Made by a program: the position numbers and the translations under genes
Notes under the pieces: model-generated
Told to the model about the DNA's origin: nothing
Database searches by the model: none
Seen by the model: only the letters and a program-made list of their open reading frames with translations
Shown here: positions 7,884-16,418 of the stretch, piece after piece
How positions within the stretch are numbered: the first letter of the stretch is position 1
How the letters are laid out: every line of letters starts with the position of its first letter
Source of the DNA: Promicromonospora sp042731755
GTDB lineage: Bacteria; Actinomycetota; Actinomycetes; Actinomycetales; Cellulomonadaceae
Direction: 5' to 3'
Assembly: GCF_042731755.1 (NCBI RefSeq)
Contig: NZ_JBHWLR010000003.1
Span: 310,001-374,000 of the forward strand
Length of the DNA stretch: 64,000 bases

Positions 7884-8732
7884 ATGAGCGGCGTCCGCCC
7901 CACCCCCGCGGCGCGCGCCGGCCGCACCGTCGTCGTCGCGATGGCCCTGCTGTGGTCGTTGGGCCCGGTCGCGTACGGCGTCGTCCTCTCCCTGCGCCCG
8001 TACGGGGAGGTGACCCGCGACCCGCTGGGCCTGCCGACGTCCCTGGACCCGTCCGCGTTCGCCACGGCCATGCGGGACGAGGCCGACGGCGGGTTCGGGC
8101 TGGGCCGGTTCGTGCTCAACTCCCTGGGCGTGGCCCTCGGGACCGTCGTGCTGAGCATCGTCGTGTGCGTGCTCGGCGCCTACGCCGCCGCCCGCCTGCG
8201 GTACCGGGGCCGGGCCGTCACGAACGGCATCATCCTGGCGGTCTACCTGTTCCCCGGGATCGTGCTCGCGGTGCCGAAGTTCGTGATCCTGTCGCGGCTG
8301 GGGCTGACCAGCTCCCTGGTGGGCCTGCTGATCGTCTACGTGGCGGCCACGGTGCCCGTGGCCCTGTACATGATGCGCAACTTCTTCCTGGCGCTGCCCG
8401 CCAGCGTCGAGGAGGCGGCGATCATGGACGGCTGCACGCTCGGCCAGCTCCTGGTCCGGGTGGTGCTGCCGATCGCCGTCCCGGGCGTCGTGGCCACCGC
8501 CATCTACGTGTTCATGATCGCCTGGAACGAGTACTTCTACGCCCTGCTGTTCCTGGTGCAGCACCGCGACCTCTGGACGGCGCCGCTCGGCATCGCGCAG
8601 CTCGGCGACTTCCAGGTGCCGGTCACGGTGCTGCTGGCCGGGTCCATCGCGGTGACGGTGCCCGTGGTGATCGTGTTCTTCCTCGCCCAGCGGTACATCG
8701 TGTCGGGCCTGGTCCAAGGATCCGAGAGATAA
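7884..8732 (+). CDS. Sugar ABC permease (MalG type)
   Basis: This is a 282-residue partner permease. Six spans are visible, with EEAAIMDGCTLGQLLVRVVL as the EAA loop and WNEYFYALLFLV near the C-terminus, typical of MalG-like subunits. ATG 7884 follows GAGGGAGAAGTC. The first permease ends 22 bases upstream at an ATGA that opens a nine-codon frame (MRPVTREKS) ending exactly in this gene's start region; it may help re-initiation or be accidental. Confidence 0.93.
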   Translation: MSGVRPTPAARAGRTVVVAMALLWSLGPVAYGVVLSLRPYGEVTRDPLGLPTSLDPSAFATAMRDEADGGFGLGRFVLNSLGVALGTVVLSIVVCVLGAYAAARLRYRGRAVTNGIILAVYLFPGIVLAVPKFVILSRLGLTSSLVGLLIVYVAATVPVALYMMRNFFLALPASVEEAAIMDGCTLGQLLVRVVLPIAVPGVVATAIYVFMIAWNEYFYALLFLVQHRDLWTAPLGIAQLGDFQVPVTVLLAGSIAVTVPVVIVFFLAQRYIVSGLVQGSER

Positions 8733-8790
8733 GGATCCGAGAGATGAGGAGCTGAACGATGAGGAGCCGAGAGATGAGGAGATCCCGATG
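8717..8790 (+). repeat. 15-bp repeats carrying ribosome-binding sites before the oxidoreductase gene
   Basis: Four consecutive 15-base units (AGGATCCGAGAGATA, AGGATCCGAGAGATG, AGGAGCTGAACGATG, AGGAGCCGAGAGATG) and a partial fifth run into the ATG at 8788. Each unit has an AGGA(G) motif and three also carry an ATG. The first unit contains the TAA stop of the permease gene. The last AGGAG lies seven bases before the real start. Confidence 0.8.
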
Positions 8791-10341
8791 ACCTCAGCAC
8801 TCCGCCTGGCCGTGCTCGGCGCGGGCGGCCGGGGCGCCGACGCCTACGGTCGCTGGGTGCGGGCGCACCCGGACCGGGCCCGGATCGTGGGCGTCGCCGA
8901 CCCGGCGCCCGCCCGGCTGGACGCCCTGGCGGGCACGACGGCGGCCCGCTACGCCGACTGGCGCGACCTCGTCGCCGACCTCGGCCACCTGCGCCCCGAC
9001 GCCGTGCTGATCGCCCTGCCGGACGCCCTCCATGTCCCCGCGGCCACCGCGGTGGCCCAGGCCGGCCTGCCGATGCTGCTGGAGAAGCCCGCCGCCCCCA
9101 CGCTGACCGGGCTGACCGACCTGGCCCAGGTGGTACGCCGGACGGGCGCCCGGATCGCCGTCGGGCACGTGCTGCGGTTCGCGCCCTTCTGGCGGGCGGT
9201 CCGCGCCGTCGTGGCGTCCGGCACGCTGGGCGACCTCGCGACGATCGAGGTGCGCGAGAACATCGGGTTCTGGCACTTCGCGCACTCGTTCGTGCGCGGG
9301 AACTGGCGCAACGCCGCCGGGTCGAGCCCGATGGTGCTGGCCAAGACGTGCCACGACCTCGACCTGATCCGCTGGCTCGCGGGCGCCTCGCCCCAGTCGG
9401 TCTCCAGCGAGGGGTCCCTGCTGCACTTCCGGCCGGAGAACGCGCCCGCCGGCGCGCCCGAGCGGTGCACCGACGGCTGCCCCGCGGCCGCGAGCTGCCC
9501 GTTCTACGCGCCGCGGTACTACGTGGACGCCCTGCGCGACGTCACGAGCCACCCCGTCGCGATGCTGGGTGACGACCTCTCCCCCGCGGGCCGGATCGCG
9601 GCCCTGCGCCGTGGGCCGTACGGGCGCTGCGTCTACCGCTGCGACAACGACGTGGCCGACCACCAGCAGACGCTCCTGCGGTTCGCCTCCGGCCTGACCG
9701 CCACGCTCACGGCCAGCGCGTTCACCGCCGAGAACACCCGGCACCTCGCGATCACCGGCACGCGCGGGCAGCTCCACGGGCACCTGGGGTCGGGCGAGAT
9801 CCGGGTCGACCTGTTCTCGCCGTCGGGCGGGCTGCCGGAGGCGCTGCTCTCCGAGGCCGGGGCCGAGGTGGTCTCGTCGGGCACCGTCTCGTCGGGCACC
9901 GTCTCGTCGGGCACCGTCTCGTCGGGCACCGTCTCGTCGGGCGCTGCCGGGCCCCTGGGGCACCCCGCGTGGACCCTGGTCGCCCGCGCCGACACCGTGG
10001 CCGCGGACCACCGCGGGCACGCGGGCGGCGACGACGGCCTGATGGACGCGTTCTGCCGGGCCGTCGCGGACGGCACCGTGGGCACGGGCGAGCTGTCGTT
10101 CGCCACCGCGCTGGACAGCCACCTCATGGCGTTCGCGGCCGAGGAGTCGCGGACGGGCGCGGGCGCGGTGGACTTTCCGGCATGGGCGAGGACGGCGCTG
10201 GGGTCGGCGGGTCTGGAGTCGGCGGGTCTGGAGTCGGCGGGTCTGGAGTCGGCGGGTCTGGAGTCGGCGGGTCTGGAGTCGGCGGGTCTGGGGTCGGCGG
10301 GTCTGGGGTCCGCGGGACCGGGCTCGACGGGGTCGGCATGA
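8788..10341 (+). CDS. Gfo/Idh/MocA family oxidoreductase with repeat-rich C-terminus
   Basis: This is a 517-residue protein. LAVLGAGGRGADAYGRWVRA is the Rossmann NAD(P) motif. AVLIALPDALHVPAATAVAQ and MLLEKPAAPT form the conserved EKP core. A Cys-rich insert (RCTDGCPAAASCPFYAPRYY, later RCVYRCDNDV) is typical of the sub-group found with sugar operons. The enzyme probably oxidises or isomerises a sugar released inside the cell. Two minisatellite stretches interrupt it: VSSGT repeats around residue 365 (9871-9945) and SAGLE/G repeats at the C-terminus (10201-10320). Neither belongs to the family fold. Confidence 0.92.
   Translation: MTSALRLAVLGAGGRGADAYGRWVRAHPDRARIVGVADPAPARLDALAGTTAARYADWRDLVADLGHLRPDAVLIALPDALHVPAATAVAQAGLPMLLEKPAAPTLTGLTDLAQVVRRTGARIAVGHVLRFAPFWRAVRAVVASGTLGDLATIEVRENIGFWHFAHSFVRGNWRNAAGSSPMVLAKTCHDLDLIRWLAGASPQSVSSEGSLLHFRPENAPAGAPERCTDGCPAAASCPFYAPRYYVDALRDVTSHPVAMLGDDLSPAGRIAALRRGPYGRCVYRCDNDVADHQQTLLRFASGLTATLTASAFTAENTRHLAITGTRGQLHGHLGSGEIRVDLFSPSGGLPEALLSEAGAEVVSSGTVSSGTVSSGTVSSGTVSSGAAGPLGHPAWTLVARADTVAADHRGHAGGDDGLMDAFCRAVADGTVGTGELSFATALDSHLMAFAAEESRTGAGAVDFPAWARTALGSAGLESAGLESAGLESAGLESAGLESAGLGSAGLGSAGPGSTGSA
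9871..9945 (+). repeat. 15-bp tandem array, five units (VSSGT)
   Basis: GTCTCGTCGGGCACC occurs four times perfectly, then GTCTCGTCGGGCGCT. It is in frame, encodes VSSGT repeats and lies in a surface loop region of the oxidoreductase. Confidence 0.95.
10201..10320 (+). repeat. 15-bp tandem array, eight units (GSAGL/ESAGL)
   Basis: Eight consecutive units of GRGTCGGCGGGTCTG type run from 10201 to 10320, five of them identical (GAGTCGGCGGGTCTG). They encode the low-complexity C-terminus of the oxidoreductase, which ends 21 bases later in an ATGA overlap with the GH89 gene. Confidence 0.95.
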
Positions 10342-12890
10342 CGGGCCCGGCGTGGGCCGACGCCGTCCGCGGCGTCGCCAGGCGCGCGGGGCTCGATCCC
10401 GAACGTGTGACGGTGGAGCTCCTGGCGCTGGGTGCCGCGGGCGCACCGTCGGACGAGGAGCCGGCAGGCATGGGCCCGTCCGAGAACCCGCCGGCGAGCG
10501 CGGCCACCTTCCGGGCCGAGGGCGGCCGCCTGACGATCCGGGCGACCGACCCCGTCGCGGCGTCGGTCGCCCTGGGCCGGTACGCGCGCACGCACCTGGG
10601 CACGCGGCTCACGTGGTCGCGCCCGCGGGTGGGCGCGGGACACCTCCCCGACGCCCCGCGCACCGCTGTCTCGTCCCCACAAGCCGTGCGGTACTACCTG
10701 AACGTGGTGACCTTCGGGTACTCGACCCCATTTTGGGGCTGGGACCGCTGGGAGCGGGAGATCGACTGGATGGCGCTGCACGGCGTCACGCACCCGCTCA
10801 TGCTGGTGGCACACGAGGCAGTGCTCACCGAGACCTTCCGCCGCGCGGGCCTGCCGGACGCCGAGGCCGCCGAGTGGATCGGCGGCGCCGCGCACTTCCC
10901 GTGGACGTTCATGGGCGGCATGCACTCGTTCGGCGGCCCGCTGCCCGCCCGCTGGGCAGAGCGCCGCGTCGACCTGGCCCGACGCATCCTGGCCCGGATG
11001 CGCGAGCTGGGCATGACGCCGGTGCTGCCCGGGTTCGGCGGGCACGTGCCGCCGGTGCTCGCTGGGCAGGGTCTGGCACAGCAGGATCTGGGACAGCAGG
11101 GTCCGGGACAGCAGGGTCCGGGACAGCAGGGTCCAGCACAGGTGCAGGGACAGCCCGTCGACGAGATCGAGTGGCAGGGCTGGCACATCCCCCTGCTGCA
11201 CCCGGAGTCCCCGCGCTTCCAGAAGCTGCACGCGACGTTCGCGGCGGTGCAACGCGGGCTGCTCGGCCCCGGGACGGGGTTCTACGCGGTGGACCCGTAC
11301 ATCGAGTCGGTCCCGCCGTCGGGCGACGTCGGGCACCTGCGGGCCGCGGGACGCGGGATGTACCGCGCCCTCGCCGAGGCGGCCCGGGCGGCCTCCGAGC
11401 CCGAACCCGTCTGGGTGCTCCAGGGCTGGCCGTTCCACTACAAGGGCGCGTTCTGGACGCCGGACCGCGTGGCCGCGTACCTGCGCGACGTCCCCGCCGA
11501 CCGGACGCTCGTCCTCGACCTCTGGGGCGAGCACGTGCCGCTGCACACGGCCCTGCTCGCCGACGGCGGCCCGCTCGCCGGCCGGCCCTGGGTCTGGTGC
11601 GCGCTGCACAACTTCGGCGGCCGGCCCGCCCTGTTCGGCGACCTCGCCGGACTCGTCCGGGACGTGCGCGCCCTGCCCGACGGCGTCGCGCATCTCCGCG
11701 GCGTCGGCCTCGCCCCCGAGGCGATCGAGAACAACGAGGTCTTCTACGAGCTCGCGACGGACCTCGCCTGGGACGACGCCCCGCACTCCCCCGCAGACCT
11801 CGACCCAGCAAACCTCGACCCAGCAGACCTCGACACTTGGCTGGAGAGCTTCGTGCTGACCCGGTACGGGCTGACCGGGTCGTCGGGGCTGATCCCCGAC
11901 CCGGTGCCGGGAGCTGCTGAGGCGGCGCTGCGCGCTTGGCACACTATTTATTCGACGCTCTACGGTCCCGAACGCACCCGATCCGTACCTACGCCCGTCA
12001 TCGCCCGGCCGTGGAGCGCGGGCCTGCCGTTCCCGGCCCAGCGCAGCGCCGGCGAGGCGCTCTCCGGCCCGCAGCCACCCACGCCGTCGTCCAACGTGGA
12101 CGCCGAGAACGACCCTGCGACCGCGTCCGCCCTCCCCCGGCTGGCCGAGGCGGTCCGGGAGCTGGCCGCTGTACACCGGGCGTTGTCCGGCGAGTCCTCG
12201 GACGGCGACGCTTTCAGCAGTGGCTCGGACGGTGACGCAGGCGGCAGCACTTCCGGCGGGCTTCCCGGCGGCGTTCCTTCCGGCGGGCGTCCCACCGGCA
12301 ACCCTGCCGGCCAGAGCCCTGACGGCAACGCTCCCGGCAGCACCTCGGACGAGGATTCTGACCGCCCCGCCGCACCTCTCCCCGCCGCACCCCGCGACGT
12401 CCTGGCCGCTGACATCGCCGAGCTCACCGGGCACGTCCTCGCACAGGGCACGCGGGTGCACGTGCGCGGCATCCTCGCGGCGGCGCGGGACGGCGACCCC
12501 GACGGCGTCCGCGACCACATGGGACGCCTGCGCGCCGACCTGCTGGCCCTGGACGCCCTGGCGGCCGAACGCCCCGAGACCCGGGTGTCGACGTGGATCG
12601 ACGCCGCCCGCGCCTGGGGCGACACCCCCGCCGAGCGCGACGCGATGGAACGCGAGGCGCGGAGCCTGGTCAGCGTCTGGGGCGGCCAGCACAACGGCCT
12701 GCACGACTACTCCGGCCGGCACTGGCACGGCCTGGTCCGGGACCTGTACCTGGCGCGCTGGCAGGCCTGGGCCGACTGGCTCGCCGACGCCGCCACGACA
12801 GGCCCCGTGCCGCCGGACGCCGACCCGACGGCGCTGCGCGCCCGCATCGTCGCCATCGAGGAAACCTGGCGGTCGACGACGTCCGACTGA
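10338..12890 (+). CDS. GH89 family alpha-N-acetylglucosaminidase (NAGLU type)
   Basis: This is an 850-residue enzyme hydrolysing terminal alpha-linked GlcNAc. RYYLNVVTFGYSTPFWGWDR and DWMALHGVTHPLMLVAHEAV open the catalytic domain, and GGMHSFGGPLP, WVLQGWPFHYKGAFW and WVWCALHNFGGRP are family blocks. By analogy with human NAGLU, the catalytic pair is about E323 (PYIESVPP) and E461 (LAPEAIENNEVFYEL). No signal peptide is seen, so it probably acts on imported sugar. It overlaps the oxidoreductase stop (ATGA). Three low-complexity inserts break the fold: a QQGPG repeat (about 242-270), ADLDP repeats (about 486-500) and a Gly/Ser/Asp stretch near residues 615-680. Confidence 0.93.
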   Translation: MTGPAWADAVRGVARRAGLDPERVTVELLALGAAGAPSDEEPAGMGPSENPPASAATFRAEGGRLTIRATDPVAASVALGRYARTHLGTRLTWSRPRVGAGHLPDAPRTAVSSPQAVRYYLNVVTFGYSTPFWGWDRWEREIDWMALHGVTHPLMLVAHEAVLTETFRRAGLPDAEAAEWIGGAAHFPWTFMGGMHSFGGPLPARWAERRVDLARRILARMRELGMTPVLPGFGGHVPPVLAGQGLAQQDLGQQGPGQQGPGQQGPAQVQGQPVDEIEWQGWHIPLLHPESPRFQKLHATFAAVQRGLLGPGTGFYAVDPYIESVPPSGDVGHLRAAGRGMYRALAEAARAASEPEPVWVLQGWPFHYKGAFWTPDRVAAYLRDVPADRTLVLDLWGEHVPLHTALLADGGPLAGRPWVWCALHNFGGRPALFGDLAGLVRDVRALPDGVAHLRGVGLAPEAIENNEVFYELATDLAWDDAPHSPADLDPANLDPADLDTWLESFVLTRYGLTGSSGLIPDPVPGAAEAALRAWHTIYSTLYGPERTRSVPTPVIARPWSAGLPFPAQRSAGEALSGPQPPTPSSNVDAENDPATASALPRLAEAVRELAAVHRALSGESSDGDAFSSGSDGDAGGSTSGGLPGGVPSGGRPTGNPAGQSPDGNAPGSTSDEDSDRPAAPLPAAPRDVLAADIAELTGHVLAQGTRVHVRGILAAARDGDPDGVRDHMGRLRADLLALDALAAERPETRVSTWIDAARAWGDTPAERDAMEREARSLVSVWGGQHNGLHDYSGRHWHGLVRDLYLARWQAWADWLADAATTGPVPPDADPTALRARIVAIEETWRSTTSD
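11061..11150 (+). repeat. 15-bp tandem array inside the GH89 catalytic domain
   Basis: Units of GGACAGCAGGGTCCG type (two perfect, three or four variant) run in frame from 11061 and encode GQQGP repeats. They are inserted directly after the conserved block PVLPGFGGHVPP. Confidence 0.9.
11793..11837 (+). repeat. 15-bp tandem array, three units (ADLDP)
   Basis: GCAGACCTCGACCCA, GCAAACCTCGACCCA and GCAGACCTCGACACT follow one another in frame within the GH89 gene, just downstream of the catalytic Glu block. Confidence 0.85.
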
Positions 12891-13240
12891 CGAACGGGCC
12901 CACGCCCTGCCTACCGGTTCCGCCCCTCAGGAGATCGCTAGAACGGCGCGCGGTCGCTGGTACGTCAGGTGATCGGTGGATCGTCAGGTGATCGGCAAAC
13001 CCCAAAGACCACCCCCCGACAATCCCCCCACCCCCCCGCCCCCCCCGGCGCACAGCAGCCCAAAAAACAAAGATCCATACCTTAAACNNNNNNNNNNGCG
13101 TGTTCTTGGGTAGTCAGGTGAGTGGGGGGTGTGGGGGGGGTTAGAAGCTGGGAGGCCCCCCCACCTGACAGCCCCACCGACCGCCCGGCCCTGCCCGGCG
13201 CGCAGCGGCCCAGCAGCCGCGCGTCAGTACTTCAAGCGCC
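12891..13240. other. Convergent intergenic region with assembly gap and homopolymers
   Basis: The region holds C and G homopolymers of 7-9, a second run of ten N (13088-13097), and three copies of a GTCAGGTGA element (12964, 12982, 13115). CACCTGAC, the reverse complement of part of it, follows at 13171. The GGCGC(A/G)CAGC(A/G)GCCC string appears on both sides of the gap. I see no gene. Hairpins across the gap are likely but cannot be drawn. Confidence 0.6.
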
Positions 13241-14647
13241 TCAGAACCCCTCGGCCCCGATCGTCGCGCCGTCCGGCACCGTGCCGCCCTCGCCCGACAG
13301 CGCAGCCTTGCCCTCGGCCCGCACGCCCGAACCGAAGGTCCAGTCGCCGCGCACGGTCAGGGAGTCGGCGTCGCGCAGCGACGGCGCGCCCGCGGCGAAC
13401 CGCTGCGTGAAGCCGTCGATCAGCTTGTAGTGGGCCTTGTCGAGGTCCACCAGCGGCGCGGGCGCCTGGGCCTCGAGCCGGTAGTCGGCCGTCAGGGTGT
13501 AGACGTCGGAGCGCAGCACCAGCAGGTCGTTCGTGGTCTTGACCGGCAGGAACCGGGACCGCTCCACCTCGATGGCGGTCGCACCCTCGAAGACGGCGAC
13601 GGCCGCGCCCATCGCGGACTCGATCTGCACGACCTCGGGCGACGACGCGTCCGACGGGTCGACCGTCTTGTCGTTGCGGATCAGCGGCAGCTCCAGCACG
13701 CCGCCGGTGCGCTCCAGCTCGTCCGCGAGCGCCTGGAGGTCGAACCAGAGGTTGTTCGTGTGGAAGAACGGGTGGCGGGTCGCGTCCAGCGAGGCGGCGA
13801 CGTCGTCGGGGTGGGTCTGCGCGGTCTCGCGCTGCACGATGCGGCCGTCGGCCTTGCGGACGACGAGCTGGCCGCCCTTGACGTCGGCGGCGGTCTTGCG
13901 GCAGAGCTCGGCGGCGTAGGGGGCGCCGGAGGCGGCGAACCAGCCCGCGATGGTGGCGTCGGGGGTGGCGCCGAGGTTGTCGGAGTTGGAGACGCACATG
14001 TACCGGAACCCCGCGTCCAGGAGCGCGGTGACGACGCCGGAGGCGTGCAGCGCCGGGTAGAGGTCGCCGTGCCCGGGCGGGCACCACTCGAGGTCGGGGT
14101 CTTGCTCCCAGGTGACGGGGGTGAGGTCCGAGGCCAGCAGCTTGGGCTCGCGGTTCTGCAGGAAGTCGACGGGCAGGGCGTCCACCGCGATGTCCGCGTA
14201 CCGCTCCAGGGCGGCGAGCGAGTCGTCCCGGGTGCGGAACGAGTTCATGAACAGCAGCGGGAGGCGGGCCCCGGTGGCCTGCCGGGCGGCCCGGACCTGG
14301 CCGACGATGATGTCGAGGAACGTGAGCAGCTCGCCCTCGCCGTCGGGCGCCTCGCGGACGGGCAGCAGGGACTTGGCCTGGTCCATGCCCATGGAGGTGC
14401 CGAGGCCGCCGTTGAGCTTGAGCATGGCGGTCTGCGCCAGGGCGGCGGCCGCGTCGTCGTCGCTGATGGTCAGCTCGGCGCGGTTCGGGATGTCGACCAG
14501 GGGGTCGATGTCGTTCTCGCGGATCAGGCCGGTCTCGCCGGACTCCAGCAGGTGGTAGAAGCGCGTGAACGTCTCGATCGCGGCGGGTGCCACGCCTGCC
14601 TGGGTCATCTTGGTGCGGGCCTGCTCGAGCCCGGTGGGGTCGGTCAT
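13241..14647 (-). CDS. UTP--glucose-1-phosphate uridylyltransferase (UGP2 type)
   Basis: This is a 468-residue enzyme of the eukaryote-like UGP2 family, not the short bacterial GalU type. AMLKLNGGLGTSMGMDQAKS is the nucleotide-binding loop with the catalytic Lys. PLLFMNSFRTRDD, EWCPPGHGDLYPAL and YMCVSNSDNLGA follow in the family order. It makes UDP-glucose for glycan synthesis. The start at 14647 has TAGCCT seven bases upstream, so it is probably leaderless. It is downstream of yciO on the same strand, ten bases apart. Confidence 0.94.
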   Translation of the reverse strand: MTDPTGLEQARTKMTQAGVAPAAIETFTRFYHLLESGETGLIRENDIDPLVDIPNRAELTISDDDAAAALAQTAMLKLNGGLGTSMGMDQAKSLLPVREAPDGEGELLTFLDIIVGQVRAARQATGARLPLLFMNSFRTRDDSLAALERYADIAVDALPVDFLQNREPKLLASDLTPVTWEQDPDLEWCPPGHGDLYPALHASGVVTALLDAGFRYMCVSNSDNLGATPDATIAGWFAASGAPYAAELCRKTAADVKGGQLVVRKADGRIVQRETAQTHPDDVAASLDATRHPFFHTNNLWFDLQALADELERTGGVLELPLIRNDKTVDPSDASSPEVVQIESAMGAAVAVFEGATAIEVERSRFLPVKTTNDLLVLRSDVYTLTADYRLEAQAPAPLVDLDKAHYKLIDGFTQRFAAGAPSLRDADSLTVRGDWTFGSGVRAEGKAALSGEGGTVPDGATIGAEGF

Positions 14648-14657
14648 GACCCCCAGG

Positions 14658-15278
14658 CTATTCGAAACGGGCCGGGTCGCCGGCACCTTCTCGAACCACC
14701 TGTGGATAACCGTCGGACCAGTCGACGACGGTCGTGGGCTCGGTCCCGGCGTCGCCGCCGTCGACCACGGCGTCGAGCACGTGGTCGAGCTCCTCCTTGA
14801 TGGTCCAGCCGTCGGTGAGGGGCTCGGCGTGGTCCGGCAGGATCAGGGTGGACGACAGCAGGGGCTCGCCGAGCTCACGGAGCAGCGCCTGGGTGACGGC
14901 GGAGTCGGGGATGCGCACGCCCACGGTCTTCTTCTTGGGGTGCGCGAGCCGCCGCGGCACCTCGGCGGTGGCGGGCAGGATGAACGTGTAGGGCCCGGGC
15001 GTGGCGGCCTTGATGGCGCGGAACGCGGAGTTGTCCAGCTTGACGAGCTGGCCGAGCTGGGCGAAGTCCGAGCACACCAGCGTGAAGTGGTGCTTGTCGT
15101 CGAGCCGCCGGATGCCGCGGATGCGGTCCGCGCCGTCGTGGTACTCCATGCGACAGCCCAGCGCGTAGGAGGAGTCGGTCGGGTAGGCGATGAGGGCGTC
15201 GTCGCGCAGCATCGCGACCACCTGCGCGACCGCGCGCGGCTGAGGGTCGACGGGGTGGACGTCGAAGTAGCGGGCCAT
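14658..15278 (-). CDS. yciO: YciO-type threonylcarbamoyl-AMP synthase family protein
   Basis: This 206-residue protein has the same length as E. coli YciO and can be followed along it: HPVDPQPRAVAQVV, LIAYPTDSSYALGC, IRRLDDKHHFTLVCSDF, TPGPYTFILPATAEVPRRL, KTVGVRIP and TTVVDWSDGYPQVVREGAGD. The fold binds an ATP/tRNA-type substrate as in Sua5/YrdC. Whether YciO itself makes t6A precursor in vivo is uncertain. ATG 15278 has TAGGCT seven bases upstream, indicating a leaderless message. Confidence 0.93.
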   Translation of the reverse strand: MARYFDVHPVDPQPRAVAQVVAMLRDDALIAYPTDSSYALGCRMEYHDGADRIRGIRRLDDKHHFTLVCSDFAQLGQLVKLDNSAFRAIKAATPGPYTFILPATAEVPRRLAHPKKKTVGVRIPDSAVTQALLRELGEPLLSSTLILPDHAEPLTDGWTIKEELDHVLDAVVDGGDAGTEPTTVVDWSDGYPQVVREGAGDPARFE

Positions 15279-15288
15279 GCGGCCGAGC

Positions 15289-16323
15289 CTAGTCGGGGGC
15301 GGGTGCGTCGGCGCGACCCAGCGCGCGCCGCAGCTCGTCCGCGCTCGCGTTCCCACCGGTGCAGACGACGCCCACGCGGCGGCCCGCGAACCGCTCCGGA
15401 TCGGCCAGGACGGCGGCGAGCGCGGCGGCCCCGGCCCCCTCGGCGACCGTGTGGGCCCCGGTGAGGTAGAGCTGCTGGGCGGTGCTGATCTGCTCGTCGG
15501 TGACGAGCACGAAGTCGGCCAGGTGCCGGCGCATGAGGGCCTGGGTGACCTCGAAGCCGCAGCCGACGGCCAGGCCCTCGGCGCGCGTGGTGTTGGCCCG
15601 CTCCAGGAGGGTCCCGGCGTGCCAGGAGTCGTGCGCGGCGGGCGACGCCGCGGACTGCACACCGATCACCTCGGTGCCGGGTGCGACGGCCGAGGCGACC
15701 AGGCCCGCCGCGGCGGCGCCGGACCCGCCGCCGACGGGGACCACGAGCACGTCGAGGCCGGGTGCCTGCTGGAACAGCTCGAGGTAGAGGCTGCCGACGC
15801 CGGCGATGATCGCGGGCTCGTTCGCGGCGCCCACCAGCCGCGCCCCCGAGGCAGCCGCGAGCGCCGTGGCCTGCGCGCGGGCGTCGTCGAACGTGGCGCC
15901 CTGCAGCAGCACGTCGGCGCCCTGGTCGAGCACGGCCCGGAGCTTGACGGGGTTGGGGTCGTCGGGCATGACGATGGTGCAGGCGGTGCCGGTCAGGCGG
16001 GCGGCGTAGGCGACGCCCTGCGCGTGGTTCCCGGTGGAGTAGGCGACGACGCCGCGGGCCCGTTCGGCGTCGGACATGGACAGCAGGAGGTTGGTGGCGC
16101 CGCGGGCCTTGAAGGCTCCGGTGCGCTGCTGGTTCTCGTGCTTGACGACGACGGTGGTACCGGGGGTGGTGCCGGCGGCGCGGTCGATGTCGGGGTACTG
16201 GCCCACCGGGGTGCGGACCACGGTGCCGTCGAGGCGCGACTGGGCGGCCAGCACGTCGGCGATCGAGACGGCGGTGCGGCTGACATCGGCGTGGGCGGCG
16301 TCTGGGGCGGGCGCGACCATCAT
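15289..16323 (-). CDS. Threonine/serine dehydratase (PLP fold type II)
   Basis: This is a 344-residue protein. VVVKHENQQRTGAFKARGA holds the Schiff-base Lys (KARGA), ACTIVMPDDPNPVKLRAV is the usual central strand, and VVPVGGGSGAAAAG is the phosphate-binding Gly loop. It lacks the C-terminal ACT domain of biosynthetic IlvA, so a catabolic dehydratase is more likely. The MM start is at 16323/16320; the longer upstream frame would run across the operator. It is divergent from a LysR regulator, which probably controls it. Confidence 0.88.
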   Translation of the reverse strand: MMVAPAPDAAHADVSRTAVSIADVLAAQSRLDGTVVRTPVGQYPDIDRAAGTTPGTTVVVKHENQQRTGAFKARGATNLLLSMSDAERARGVVAYSTGNHAQGVAYAARLTGTACTIVMPDDPNPVKLRAVLDQGADVLLQGATFDDARAQATALAAASGARLVGAANEPAIIAGVGSLYLELFQQAPGLDVLVVPVGGGSGAAAAGLVASAVAPGTEVIGVQSAASPAAHDSWHAGTLLERANTTRAEGLAVGCGFEVTQALMRRHLADFVLVTDEQISTAQQLYLTGAHTVAEGAGAAALAAVLADPERFAGRRVGVVCTGGNASADELRRALGRADAPAPD

Positions 16324-16352
16324 GAATCCAGCGTGACCCGCCCATGACCCAT

Positions 16353-16365
16353 AGGTCAAATACCT
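16353..16365. promoter_or_regulatory. Candidate LysR operator in the dehydratase/LysR divergent region
   Basis: AGGT-CAAAT-ACCT is a short dyad midway between the divergent starts. It includes TTGACC on the minus strand, which could be the dehydratase -35. This is the typical position for a LysR-type binding site. Confidence 0.45.
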
Positions 16366-16418
16366 GTTACTTGGACTTTCGATCGATCGCACCTATCTTT
16401 CTGCGCTAGCCTGGTGAC

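Noticed and set aside
7858..7887. Nine-codon frame MRPVTREKS between the two permease genes as a regulatory leader peptide.
   Set aside because: It is explained by the similar GTCATGAG sequences around the stop and the next start; no codon pattern suggests attenuation.
9871..10320. Tandem arrays considered as CRISPR.
   Set aside because: Units are contiguous with no spacers, are only 15 bp, and are translated in frame.
4575..11948. The 16-mer CGCTTGGCACACTATT occurs both in the recombinase-like promoter (4575-4590) and inside the GH89 gene (11933-11948).
   Set aside because: A shared 16-mer somewhere in 64 kb is expected about half the time by chance, and the second copy is ordinary coding sequence (RAWHTIYST).
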